The position numbers and the translations under genes were made by a program. From JACZWL01 sp046756445 (GTDB taxonomy: Bacteria; Pseudomonadota; Gammaproteobacteria; Steroidobacterales; Woeseiaceae): 32,495 nt of DNA. The stretch spans positions 1-32,495 of the forward strand of contig JBHHWI010000021.1 in the NCBI GenBank assembly GCA_046756445.1. Reading direction: 5' to 3'. Shown here in pieces: positions 1 to 8,556 of the stretch (positions within the stretch are counted from its first letter, which is position 1; the number at the start of each line of letters is the position of its first letter). The notes beneath the pieces were generated by a model that saw only the letters and a program-made list of their open reading frames with translations, was not told the DNA's origin and did no database searches.

Positions 1-615
1 ATCGTCTACGGCGTCAACCACGATACTTTGAAAGCCAGCGATACCGTTATTTCCAACGCATCGTGTACGACCAACTGCCTTGCCCCCCTGGTCAAACCCC
101 TGCACGAGAAAATCGGCGTCAAACATGGCCTGATGACGACGATTCACGCATACACCAACGACCAGGTGCTGACCGACGTATTTCACAAGGATCTGAGACG
201 CGCGCGTGCCGCTGCGATGTCACAGATACCCACGAAGACCGGCGCCGCCACCGCGGTTGGCCTGGTGCTTCCGGACCTTGCAGGGCGGCTCGACGGATAC
301 GCGATCCGGGTGCCGACAATCAACGTCTCGCTGGTCGATCTCAGTTTTGTTGCCGAGCGCGAATCCAGCGTCGATGAAATCAACAGCATTATGAAAGAGG
401 CGTCAGAAGGCGAACTCAAAGGCGTGCTCGCATACAACGACGAGCCGCTCGTTTCCGTCGACTTCAATCATGACCCTGCGTCGTCAACCTATGATGCCGG
501 CCTGACCAAAGTGATGGAAGGTACGCTCGTCAAAGTCTGTTCCTGGTATGACAACGAGTGGGGTTTCTCCAACCGCATGTTGGATACGGCGATTGCCCTC
601 ATAAACGCCAGGTAG
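1..615 (+). CDS. gap: Glyceraldehyde-3-phosphate dehydrogenase, type I (5' truncated)
   Basis: This enzyme oxidises glyceraldehyde-3-phosphate with NAD+ and phosphate to 1,3-bisphosphoglycerate in cytoplasmic glycolysis or gluconeogenesis. The reading frame is open from base 1, so the N-terminal NAD-binding half lies outside the window. What remains is most of the catalytic domain. It starts just before the active-site motif SNASCTTNCLAPL, which holds the nucleophilic Cys. TIHAYTNDQ follows, then the phosphate-binding stretch around RAAAMSQIPTKTGAA, and the family-typical C-terminus YDNEWGFSNRM. The stop TAG is at 613-615. It lies 29 bases before pgk on the same strand, the usual gap-pgk pairing, so the two are probably co-transcribed. 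Identification is firm; whether it is GapA- or GapB-like cannot be decided without the N-terminus. Confidence 0.96.
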   Translation: MVYGVNHDTLKASDTVISNASCTTNCLAPLVKPLHEKIGVKHGLMTTIHAYTNDQVLTDVFHKDLRRARAAAMSQIPTKTGAATAVGLVLPDLAGRLDGYAIRVPTINVSLVDLSFVAERESSVDEINSIMKEASEGELKGVLAYNDEPLVSVDFNHDPASSTYDAGLTKVMEGTLVKVCSWYDNEWGFSNRMLDTAIALINAR

Positions 616-644
616 GAAAGCGCGAACAGGCGATCGGGACATCC

Positions 645-1805
645 ATGTCCATCACCAAGATGAGCGAGATCCAGCTCTCGGGAAAGCGTGTGCTTATTCG
701 CGAAGATCTGAATGTACCCGTTGAAGAGGGTCGGGTAAGAAGTGACGCGCGCATCAGAGCAGCGCTGCCCACGATAAAAGCGGCGCTGGATGCCCACGCG
801 GCATTAATTCTGATGTCACATCTCGGCCGCCCGGTGGAAGGGGAACCGGACGCCAGGTTTTCGTTGCGGCCAATCGCAGCTCATCTGGCGCAACTGTTGG
901 GCATGGACGTGCAGTTCATCACCGATTGGATCGCTGGCGTCGATGTTGAACCCGGCGAGGTCGCGCTCCTCGAAAATGTCCGTTTCCTCGAAGGCGAGAA
1001 AATCTGTGACGAACGTCTCTCGCAAAAAATGGCAAAGCTCTGCGACGTATTCGTGATGGACGCCTTCGGCACGGCGCACCGGTCTCAGGCCAGTACCGTA
1101 GGAGTTGCCCGGTATGCGCCGGTGGCCTGTGCCGGACCGTTGCTGGCGGCGGAACTGGATGCGCTGGGCAAGGCACTGAACAATCCGGCGAGGCCGATGG
1201 TGGCAATCGTCGGTGGCTCGAAAGTATCGACCAAACTCACGGTGCTTGCCGCGCTGGTCGATGTCGTCGACCGGCTTATCGTCGGCGGGGGTATTGCCAA
1301 CACGTTCATTGCCGCCGCCGGCCATGATGTCGGCAAATCTCTGTATGAAGCCGACATGCTGGATCAGGCACGTCAACTGGCGTCGAATACACCGGTTCCG
1401 GTCGACGTCGTCACGGCAAAGGAATTCTCCGCCCGGGCTGCCGCCGAGATAAAAGCAGTGACGGACATTGATCCGGATGACCTGATCCTGGACATAGGGC
1501 CGGAAACGGCGTCGCGATTTGCCGGGATCCTGAACACTGCCGGCACCATTATTTGGAACGGACCGGTCGGCGTCTTCGAGTTCGATCGGTTCGGAGAAGG
1601 GACCAGACAACTGGCCCGGGCAATTGCAGAAAGTCCGGCATTTTCCGTGGCAGGCGGCGGCGACACGCTTGCGGCGATCGAAAAGTACGGCGTCGGCGAC
1701 GACATCTCCTACATTTCGACGGGCGGCGGCGCCTTTCTCGAATTCGTCGAAGGCAGGAAACTGCCGGCGGTGGCCGTCCTCGAAGCCCGATCGACCGGGG
1801 GTTAG
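645..1805 (+). CDS. pgk: Phosphoglycerate kinase
   Basis: It transfers the acyl phosphate of 1,3-bisphosphoglycerate to ADP, giving 3-phosphoglycerate and ATP, in the cytoplasm. The protein has 386 residues, normal for bacterial PGK. The ATG at 645 gives MSITKMSEIQLSGKRVLIRE, which aligns with the start of the E. coli enzyme; the open frame upstream runs into gap and was discarded. Visible landmarks are the substrate-binding DLNVP near residue 23, SHLGRP, ENVRF, FVMDAFGTAHR, the hinge and nucleotide-binding GGSKVSTKL, GPVGVFE, and the C-terminal GGGDTLAA and STGGGAFLE. One small departure is REDLNVP where many homologues have RADLNVP. It follows gap closely and is followed after 5 bases by the YjiH-like gene. 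Confidence 0.98.
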   Translation: MSITKMSEIQLSGKRVLIREDLNVPVEEGRVRSDARIRAALPTIKAALDAHAALILMSHLGRPVEGEPDARFSLRPIAAHLAQLLGMDVQFITDWIAGVDVEPGEVALLENVRFLEGEKICDERLSQKMAKLCDVFVMDAFGTAHRSQASTVGVARYAPVACAGPLLAAELDALGKALNNPARPMVAIVGGSKVSTKLTVLAALVDVVDRLIVGGGIANTFIAAAGHDVGKSLYEADMLDQARQLASNTPVPVDVVTAKEFSARAAAEIKAVTDIDPDDLILDIGPETASRFAGILNTAGTIIWNGPVGVFEFDRFGEGTRQLARAIAESPAFSVAGGGDTLAAIEKYGVGDDISYISTGGGAFLEFVEGRKLPAVAVLEARSTGG

Positions 1806-1810
1806 GCGAT

Positions 1811-3139
1811 TTGGCGCCGGCATTCCGATTTGTCGTACCGTCCCTCATCGGTGTCTTTGTATTCCTCACGCCAATAGCCTGGAACGGGCAGCTCACGATC
1901 GGCATCGGCATCGTCACGGGCTGGATTCGGACGGCGCTCGCCGACGTTGATCTCGAGATAGTCATTCTATTGCTGGTCGTCACAAGTCTGCTGACGGTTG
2001 CCGGCTCGGCGCTAAAGTCAGAGTGGATACGCCGCCGGCCGTTGCTGCGTGAGTTGTTCGATGTACCGCCTGTCTGGCTGATACTGCGATTGCTCGGAAC
2101 AGCATTCGGGCTCGTCTACTACCTGCAGATCGGACCGGGACTACTGCGGTCCGAGCAGATAGGCGGAGCCATTTTCATCGATATCGCATTCAACGTCGTC
2201 ACTGTATATATCGGCGCGTGCCTGTTGTTGCCGCTGTTGACCGACTTCGGCTTCATGGAATTCATCGGCACCCTCGCTCGGCCGTTTTTCCGCCGCCTGT
2301 TTCAGTTGCCGGGACGTGCGGCGATCGACGCGACCGCTTCATTGATCGGCGCTGCTTCAGTAGGACTGCTGATCACAATCAGTCAGTACGAGCGCGGTTT
2401 CTACACCGCCCGTGAAGCCTCCGTGATCGCGATGAACTTCTCGATAGTCTCGATTCCGTTCAGTCTGGTGGTCGCCGCGGCAGCAGGTATCGAGGACCTC
2501 TTCATTTCCTGGTATGCGACGGTAATTGTCATTTGCCTGATCGCGGCATTCGTAACGCCGCGACTTCCGCCGTTGTCCGGCAAGATCGACCACTATTACG
2601 AGGCGGCGGGTCGGCAGATACACGAAGAGCACCAGGAAAACCTGTCATTGCTGAGCGAAGCCTGGCAAAAAGCGGTAGCCCGTGCGAAAGACAGTCCGGG
2701 ACCGGGCGCGTTTCTGATCAGCGGTATCAGGAACCTCATGTTTTTTCTGTTTGCCGTCGTTGCAGCCGCAATGGCGATAGCGACGATCGCGGCATTGTTG
2801 ACTTTTCACACACCCATATTCCGGTTTCTTGGCGCTGCGTTAGTGCCGCTATTGGAGTTTGCGCAGATTCCGGCGGCATCCGTGGCTGCGCCCGGTTTGT
2901 TCGCGGGCTTCATGGATCAGTACATGCCGGCCGTCGTGGCCGGCGGCATCGACAGCGAGCTCACCAGTTTCGTGCTCGCGGGGCTCTCGGTGGCTCAGCT
3001 CGTTTACATGTCCGAAGTCGGAGTGATCGTGCTGCGGTCGAAACTGCCGGTAAGCTTCGGGGATCTCGCGCTGGTGTTTCTGCTGCGCACGGCGATTGCG
3101 CTGCCGCTGTTGATCGCAGCCGCGCACCTGTTGACCTGA
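1811..3139 (+). CDS. YjiH-type membrane protein with nucleoside-recognition (Gate) domains
   Basis: This is a hydrophobic protein of about 442 residues with roughly eight to nine membrane segments: near residues 5-24, 50-68, 88-107, 118-145, 165-195, 200-235, a cluster after about 305, and a C-terminal pair. The composition and the hydrophilic middle stretch (HYYEAAGRQIHEEHQENLSL) match the YjiH/SpmA-like nucleoside-recognition family of inner-membrane proteins. Their substrate is not established. The frame is open far upstream inside pgk, but the only sensible start after the pgk stop is TTG at 1811, 5 bases downstream, with a G-rich stretch (1796-1800) as a possible ribosome site. It probably belongs to the gap-pgk transcript and converges with the PhoX-like gene. 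The family call is fairly secure; a transport role is inference. Confidence 0.75.
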   Translation: MAPAFRFVVPSLIGVFVFLTPIAWNGQLTIGIGIVTGWIRTALADVDLEIVILLLVVTSLLTVAGSALKSEWIRRRPLLRELFDVPPVWLILRLLGTAFGLVYYLQIGPGLLRSEQIGGAIFIDIAFNVVTVYIGACLLLPLLTDFGFMEFIGTLARPFFRRLFQLPGRAAIDATASLIGAASVGLLITISQYERGFYTAREASVIAMNFSIVSIPFSLVVAAAAGIEDLFISWYATVIVICLIAAFVTPRLPPLSGKIDHYYEAAGRQIHEEHQENLSLLSEAWQKAVARAKDSPGPGAFLISGIRNLMFFLFAVVAAAMAIATIAALLTFHTPIFRFLGAALVPLLEFAQIPAASVAAPGLFAGFMDQYMPAVVAGGIDSELTSFVLAGLSVAQLVYMSEVGVIVLRSKLPVSFGDLALVFLLRTAIALPLLIAAAHLLT

Positions 3140-3158
3140 CAGGCCCGGGAGAGACCGG

Positions 3159-4544
3159 CTACGCGCTTCGGCCCGGCCAGGGCCCCGTTATGGCCAGCGT
3201 CAGTCCCCGGACCTGAATGTTCACGAACATGACGGAGCCGTCCGGCGAAAAACAGACCCCGGCCAGTTCGGAGTTCGTATAGGCGTTGTCGGCCAGGGAG
3301 TATTGCTGTCCGTCGGGCCCGATCCCGACAAGCCCGCAGTGGTTTGCCGTGTCCTCGCAGATGATCAGGTCGCCCCAGGGGCTCATCGTTACGTTGTCGG
3401 CGTGACGCAGGAGGCTGTCAGTTGTGGATTCGGCGATCAGGCTCAAGGCGCCTGGCTCCGTTTGCTCGTCGGCCCGTCCCTCCCTTGGGCCGGGCCGGTA
3501 CGCGAACACCTGACCGAGACGGTCCTCGCCGCCAGTGGTGGCCGTCAGCACGATATCTTCCCCGGTGAAGCAAAGACCCTCGCCGTTTGCAAAAATTGCG
3601 GCGCCGGCATCAGCGCCGCGCTGCCTCAGGTCATCCCGTGCGCTGTCCGCGTCCCGCAGATCGATCCAACGGGTCTGTAACCACTCGCCGGGTTTGATTC
3701 GGTCCCTGACGGACCAGTTTCGCGTATCGAATGACCCCTTGCCATCGATGCACAAGGCCTGAAGCTGCCCGCCGCGGTCAAGCTTGCCCGGCTCATTAGG
3801 TATGAATCGATAGAGCAGGCTCCCCGGCCTGTCCTCACTCAGGTAAACGACACCGGAGCGAGGGTCCACTGCCGCCGCTTCGTGCATGAATCGGCCCATG
3901 CCCCTGAGCGGCCGGGGATCGACCGCAACGCGCGCTGTTGCCGGCACTTCGAATACGTAGCCGTGTTTTTTTTCCCTTTCGACAATTCGGAAAAAATCCA
4001 GCCGGGTACCCGGTTCTTCGAAACACTCCTCGCAAGTCAGCCAGCTTCCCCATGGTGTGGGTCCACCGGCGCAGTTGTATTCGGTGCCCGCAAGGCTCAG
4101 GTGCTGACCGACCTTTGTCCTGCTGCGCGGGTCGTAGACGATGGTGGTCGTTCCGCCATTGCCGGGCGTTCGACCCCCGCCGAAGTCGTAGACCTTGTGC
4201 TCATCGATTCGGTCGAGGCGCTCGAGGTCTTTGCCGAACGGGCCTTTGTATGACTGTCGCGGATGATTCTCATGGTTGCAGACGATCACGATGTGGCCGT
4301 TCTCGCCGGGGAATGCAGCCATGCCGTCCGCTTCGCCCGGAACGAGCAGGCCGTCATCCATCTCCTCACCTTTTCGGCAGACGATCTGATATTCGAAACC
4401 GCGCGGCAGATCGAGAACCTGATGCGGGTCCGGAATCAGCTTACCGAAGCCGGCGTTGCCTGGCTGGCCGGCCAGCGACTGTTTCGCGGCGGGCGACGCG
4501 GCCGCTACGAGCAGTGTCTGAATGAATCGTCGTCTGTTGAACAT
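3159..4544 (-). CDS. PhoX-family (DUF839) protein, Tat-exported
   Basis: The product has 461 residues and starts MFNRRRFIQTLLVAAASPAA, a twin-arginine signal peptide (RRRFIQ at residues 4-9), so it is probably exported folded to the periplasm. Family marks include GEADGMAAFPG, IVCNHENHP, TPWGSWLTCEE, GRFMHEAAAVDPRSG, VYLSEDRPGSLLYRF, ICEDTANHCG and CFSPDGSVMFVN. In studied PhoX alkaline phosphatases, which use iron and calcium, the Cys of the TCEE motif binds iron, so a phosphatase role is plausible. This short form is much smaller than classical PhoX (about 650-700 residues), and its activity is unproven. The ATG at 4544 was chosen because a longer frame to 4679 would overlap pyk and would bury the Tat motif. 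It sits on the opposite strand between the YjiH-like gene and pyk. Confidence 0.82.
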   Translation of the reverse strand: MFNRRRFIQTLLVAAASPAAKQSLAGQPGNAGFGKLIPDPHQVLDLPRGFEYQIVCRKGEEMDDGLLVPGEADGMAAFPGENGHIVIVCNHENHPRQSYKGPFGKDLERLDRIDEHKVYDFGGGRTPGNGGTTTIVYDPRSRTKVGQHLSLAGTEYNCAGGPTPWGSWLTCEECFEEPGTRLDFFRIVEREKKHGYVFEVPATARVAVDPRPLRGMGRFMHEAAAVDPRSGVVYLSEDRPGSLLYRFIPNEPGKLDRGGQLQALCIDGKGSFDTRNWSVRDRIKPGEWLQTRWIDLRDADSARDDLRQRGADAGAAIFANGEGLCFTGEDIVLTATTGGEDRLGQVFAYRPGPREGRADEQTEPGALSLIAESTTDSLLRHADNVTMSPWGDLIICEDTANHCGLVGIGPDGQQYSLADNAYTNSELAGVCFSPDGSVMFVNIQVRGLTLAITGPWPGRSA

Positions 4545-4614
4545 GGTTATCGGGAAAGAGCTGGCCGGGAGAGGATACCTCAATCTCTGATCGCCCTGTG
4601 CAATAATCGCAGCC

Positions 4615-6051
4615 ATGGCAAGAAGAACAAAAATCGTCGCGACGCTGGGCCCGGCGACTGACGATCCGGACGTACTCAAGGAAATTATCGCCGCCGGCCT
4701 GGATGTCGCGCGAATAAATTTTTCGCATGGCGAGCCGGAAGATCACCGCGCAAGAATCGGTGCCTTGCGTGCTGCCGCGGCGGAGTGCGGGCGCGAAATC
4801 GGCCTCATGGGCGATCTGCAGGGGCCGAAGATCCGGGTCCGACGATTCAGGGACAGCAAGGCGACACTGACGGAAGGAGCGAGTTTCTTTCTTGACTCCA
4901 GCTTGGGGCTGCATGACGGCGACGAGAGGGGTGTCGGCGTCGCATATACCGGATTGCACGAGGACGTGGCACCGGGGGACGTTTTGCTACTGAATGACGG
5001 ACAGCTGAAGCTCGAAGTCGACAGGATAGACGGCACGCGGATACACACGACCGTGATGCTCGGTGGTTTCCTGTCGGATCACAAAGGCATAAACCGGCAG
5101 GGCGGCGGCCTGTCGGCGCCCGCGCTGACAGACACCGACCGCGAGTACATCCGGTTCGCGGCGGAACACGAAATTGATTTCCTCGCGGTGTCCTTCGTCC
5201 GAAATGCGGATGACGTCAATGAGGCTCGCGAGCTGTTTCAGTCTGCCGGTGGGTATGGTCCCGTGGTGGCGAAAATCGAACGTGCGGAGGCGGTCGGTTC
5301 GATCGAATCGATCATCGAGGCGGCAGACGTCATCATGGTAGCCAGAGGCGATCTCGGCGTCGAGATGGGATATGCGGAGCTTACCGGCATGCAAAAACGC
5401 ATCATCCGCCTGACGCGAACGAGTAACAAGATCGTCATAACGGCTACGCAGATGATGGAGTCCATGATCACGAGCCCGATACCGACCAGAGCCGAGGTAT
5501 CCGACGTCGCCAACGCGGTCATGGACGGAACGGATGCCGTCATGCTCTCTGCGGAAACGGCCGTGGGTGAGTATCCGGTGTCAGTGGTTGCGGCGATGAG
5601 CGAAGTCTGCACCGGGGCGGAGAAACACGTGCTTGCGCGGGGCCGGACGACGCACAGGCTGGACGATCGATTTCATCATGTCGATGAAGCGATTGCGATG
5701 GCGGTGATGTACACGGCGAATCATCTCGCTGTGAAGGCAATCATTGCCCTTACCGAGTCGGGATCAACAACGCTCTGGATGTCGCGCATTCGATCGGACA
5801 TTCCAATCTACGCGTTTACCCCGCATGTGGCGACGAGCCGGCGCGTCACGCTCTATCGCGGCGTATATCCCGTATCATTCAAGCTGGAGACGTCGGATCC
5901 GCAACGAATGCAACGGGACATTGTCAGCACCCTGCTGTCGAACGAGCTCGTTGAAGAAGGCGATCTCGTCATATTCACCAAGGGCGATCTGACCGGCGTT
6001 TCCGGTGGCACGAACTCCATGAAGATCGTCAGCGTAAGCTCACCTGACTGA
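4615..6051 (+). CDS. pyk: Pyruvate kinase (PykA type)
   Basis: It converts phosphoenolpyruvate and ADP to pyruvate and ATP, the last step of glycolysis. The protein has 478 residues, the normal bacterial length. It begins MARRTKIVATLGPATDDPDV. Catalytic features are visible: NFSHG near residue 36, Lys220 in VVAKIE, the metal ligands Glu222 and Asp246 (ARGDLGVE), and Thr278 in ITATQMMESM. GINRQGGGLSAPALT resembles E. coli PykA more than PykF. The C-terminal domain contains the TESGST phosphate-binding motif that holds an effector in many pyruvate kinases. No strong Shine-Dalgarno sequence precedes the ATG. The 70-base gap to the divergent PhoX-like gene must hold both promoters. The final TGA shares one base with the start of the next gene. 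Confidence 0.97.
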   Translation: MARRTKIVATLGPATDDPDVLKEIIAAGLDVARINFSHGEPEDHRARIGALRAAAAECGREIGLMGDLQGPKIRVRRFRDSKATLTEGASFFLDSSLGLHDGDERGVGVAYTGLHEDVAPGDVLLLNDGQLKLEVDRIDGTRIHTTVMLGGFLSDHKGINRQGGGLSAPALTDTDREYIRFAAEHEIDFLAVSFVRNADDVNEARELFQSAGGYGPVVAKIERAEAVGSIESIIEAADVIMVARGDLGVEMGYAELTGMQKRIIRLTRTSNKIVITATQMMESMITSPIPTRAEVSDVANAVMDGTDAVMLSAETAVGEYPVSVVAAMSEVCTGAEKHVLARGRTTHRLDDRFHHVDEAIAMAVMYTANHLAVKAIIALTESGSTTLWMSRIRSDIPIYAFTPHVATSRRVTLYRGVYPVSFKLETSDPQRMQRDIVSTLLSNELVEEGDLVIFTKGDLTGVSGGTNSMKIVSVSSPD

Positions 6052-8438
6052 TGATGCGGCTCATTCGGCGATTGTTATTCTCGTTCGTTGCGATCATTGC
6101 GGCGGGCGTGCTCGTGCTTTTTCTTACCCTGAACGCCAGCCTGCCGCGACTCGACGGCGAGATTCCTGCGCACGGCATCGCGGCCGATGTAAAGATAGAC
6201 CGCGATGCCATGGGTATACCGACGGTGACAGCCGGGAGCCGGGCGGACCTCGCATTCGGTACGGGTTTCGTGCACGGGCAGGACCGTTTTTTTCAGATGG
6301 ACCTGACTCGGAGGCAGGCAGCCGGCGAGCTTGCCGAGATCATCGGTCCGGCGGCGCTGGAGACGGACAGGCGCAACCGGTTCCACCGCTTCCGGAGCCG
6401 GGCCGCCGAAGTCATCGCACGGATGACAGCGGAAGAGGCTGACATCATGAACGCGTACGTGAACGGCGTGAATGCGGGTCTCGACAGTCTCGGCGCCAAG
6501 CCGTTCGAATACTTCGTTCTGCGCGTGACGCCGGAGCCCTGGCGGCTCGACGACAGCCTGCTGGTTGCCTATGCGATGTTCCTGACTCTCAATGACGACC
6601 GGGCATCGCGTGATATCAGGCGTGGGCTGGTGCGTCGAATGACCACCGCGGACGTGTACGACTGGCTGTATCCCTCCGGCACCGAATGGGACGCGCCGCT
6701 CGTCGGGGACGCGCGGGCGACTTCAGCGATTCCGCCCGCAGATCGGCTCGATGTCCGCGATCGCAGTGTAGCGATGCCGCGGTCGGTCGCGACCGGGGGT
6801 GCGGAGCCGGGGGCGCTCGGCAGCAATAACTGGGCGGTCAGCGGCGAACTCAGCCGCAACGGCGGCGCAATTGTCGCCAACGACATGCACCTGGGGCTGG
6901 CGGTACCCAATGTCTTTTATCGCGTCCGCCTTGTGACCGACGGTGCCGAACCGCGGGATGTCAGTGGCGTGTCCCTGCCGGGAACGCCGCTCATTATCGC
7001 CGGCAGTAACGGACACGTGGCCTGGGGATTCACCAACAGCTACGGAGACTGGTCGGATGCCGTGATCCTCAGGCGCGGCAGCACGCCCGATTCCTATGTG
7101 ACACCGCGTGGCGAATCGAGGTTCAGCGTCTACAGGGAGCAGATCGAGGTAAAGGGACGTTCACCGCAGGAGCTGAACATTCGCGAAACCGTTTGGGGTC
7201 CGGTCCTCGATGACCGAAGCTATCCCGATGGCGAGCTCGCACTCCGATGGCTTGCTCACCAGCCGGATGCCGTGAACCTCCGGCAACTCGAACTCGAAAC
7301 CGCCAGGTCTGTAGACGAAGCGATGGCTATCGCCAATCGAATGGGCATGCCGCCGCAAAACTTCGTTTGTGGCGATTCCGACGGCAACATCGGGTGGACA
7401 ATCGCGGGACAGATTCCGGTGCGCGCCGAGTTCGACTCGACGATACCGGCAGACTGGAGCGCGGCAAACGGCTGGACCGGTTGGCTGGACGCGGATGAAT
7501 ATCCGCGTGTCGTCAATCCCGAAAGCGGCAGAATCTGGACGGCAAATGCGCGCGTCGTCGACGGCGATGCGCTGGTCAAAATCGGCGACCGCGATTATGA
7601 CCTCGGTGCGCGGGCGATGCAGATCCGTGACAATCTGTTTGCACGCGACTCTCTTGAGCCGCGCGACATGCTCGAAATTCAGTTCGATGATCGTGCTCTG
7701 TTTCTGATGCGCTGGAGAGAACTGCTGCTTGCGGTTCTCGACGATGAGGCTGTCAGCAATAACGCACAAAGACGGCTATATCGGGACCTGGCAGACAACT
7801 GGATACCCAGGGCGTCCGCCGACTCGGTGGGCTACCGGCTCGTCAGGGCGTTTCGCACGGAGGTCCGCGATACGGTATTCGAGGCCGTAACGAGCCCGGT
7901 TGCGGCTTCCTACGGCGATAAAGGCGATTTCTGGATCAGCAGCCAGTTCGAAGGCCCGCTGTGGGCGATCCTCGCGGAGCGGCCCCTGCATTTGCTGCCG
8001 TCCGAATATGACAGCTGGCAGGACTTGCTGTTGCAGGCGGTGGACCGGAACATCAGCTATTTCGGCGACGGATTCGAAGGAGACCTGTCGCATCGCAGTT
8101 GGGGCGAGCGCAATACCGCGAGCATCCGCCACCCGCTGAGCGGGGCGATTCCGCTGTTGTCCGCCTGGCTCGATATGCCAAGCGATCCGCTGAGCGGCGA
8201 CTCCAATCTACCGAAAGCACAGGGCGCCGGTTGGGGAGCGTCCGAGCGCTTTGCCGTAACGCCCGGCGACGAGGCCGGTGGTTACCTGCACATGCCGGGC
8301 GGCCAAAGCGGCCACCCGTTATCAGATTTCTATGGCGCCGGCCATGAACACTGGGTCCGCGGATACCCGACGAGCTTCCTGCCCGGCAAAACGGCGCACG
8401 CGCTGGTTCTGACCGCCGGGGACGGACCCCATTTTTGA
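6051..8438 (+). CDS. Penicillin acylase-family N-terminal nucleophile hydrolase
   Basis: The protein has 795 residues. One N-terminal hydrophobic segment (about residues 3-26) follows MMRLIRR, so it is exported to the periplasm or anchored in the inner membrane. The penicillin amidase layout is clear: an alpha-chain region with DAMGIPTVTA, GFVHGQDRFFQMDLTRRQAAG and ELAEIIG, then the processing site LGSNNWAVSG. There Ser258 would become the catalytic N-terminus of the beta subunit after self-cleavage. GTPLIIAGSNGHVAWGFTNS and a C-terminal GGQSGHPLSDFY follow. Relatives cleave beta-lactams, acyl-homoserine lactones or other N-acyl amides; the sequence does not identify the substrate. The ATG at 6051 overlaps the pyk stop (TGATG), which suggests translational coupling. 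A second ATG at 6054 is possible. An MoxR ATPase gene follows after 118 bases. Confidence 0.9.
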   Translation: MMRLIRRLLFSFVAIIAAGVLVLFLTLNASLPRLDGEIPAHGIAADVKIDRDAMGIPTVTAGSRADLAFGTGFVHGQDRFFQMDLTRRQAAGELAEIIGPAALETDRRNRFHRFRSRAAEVIARMTAEEADIMNAYVNGVNAGLDSLGAKPFEYFVLRVTPEPWRLDDSLLVAYAMFLTLNDDRASRDIRRGLVRRMTTADVYDWLYPSGTEWDAPLVGDARATSAIPPADRLDVRDRSVAMPRSVATGGAEPGALGSNNWAVSGELSRNGGAIVANDMHLGLAVPNVFYRVRLVTDGAEPRDVSGVSLPGTPLIIAGSNGHVAWGFTNSYGDWSDAVILRRGSTPDSYVTPRGESRFSVYREQIEVKGRSPQELNIRETVWGPVLDDRSYPDGELALRWLAHQPDAVNLRQLELETARSVDEAMAIANRMGMPPQNFVCGDSDGNIGWTIAGQIPVRAEFDSTIPADWSAANGWTGWLDADEYPRVVNPESGRIWTANARVVDGDALVKIGDRDYDLGARAMQIRDNLFARDSLEPRDMLEIQFDDRALFLMRWRELLLAVLDDEAVSNNAQRRLYRDLADNWIPRASADSVGYRLVRAFRTEVRDTVFEAVTSPVAASYGDKGDFWISSQFEGPLWAILAERPLHLLPSEYDSWQDLLLQAVDRNISYFGDGFEGDLSHRSWGERNTASIRHPLSGAIPLLSAWLDMPSDPLSGDSNLPKAQGAGWGASERFAVTPGDEAGGYLHMPGGQSGHPLSDFYGAGHEHWVRGYPTSFLPGKTAHALVLTAGDGPHF

Positions 8439-8458
8439 CAATAATGGGGCGTGGCCCC
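8427..8458 (+). other. Overlapping alternative hairpins after the acylase gene
   Basis: CCCCATT at 8427-8433 can pair with AATGGGG at 8443-8449 across a 9-base loop that contains the acylase stop codon. The same GGGG can instead pair within GGGGC-GTG-GCCCC at 8446-8458. The two folds exclude each other. No T-run follows, so this is not a clear terminator. It is the only notable structure I see in the 118-base gap before the MoxR gene. Confidence 0.25.
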
Positions 8459-8556
8459 GGGCAGGTCCCGTGGTCCGTCCCGGTAACCAGCCGCTTGTGC
8501 CGGATGGGGCGAGCAGGGATACTTGTCGCTGCACTGCAATATGCGTGGATACATCG

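Noticed and set aside
816..1823. A 335-residue open frame on the minus strand opposite pgk.
   Set aside because: Its arginine-rich composition and full overlap with a firmly identified pgk mark it as a shadow of GC-rich coding DNA.
4602..4607. AATAAT upstream of pyk as a -10 box.
   Set aside because: It lies only 7 bases before the ATG and has no matching -35 box at 16-18 bases.
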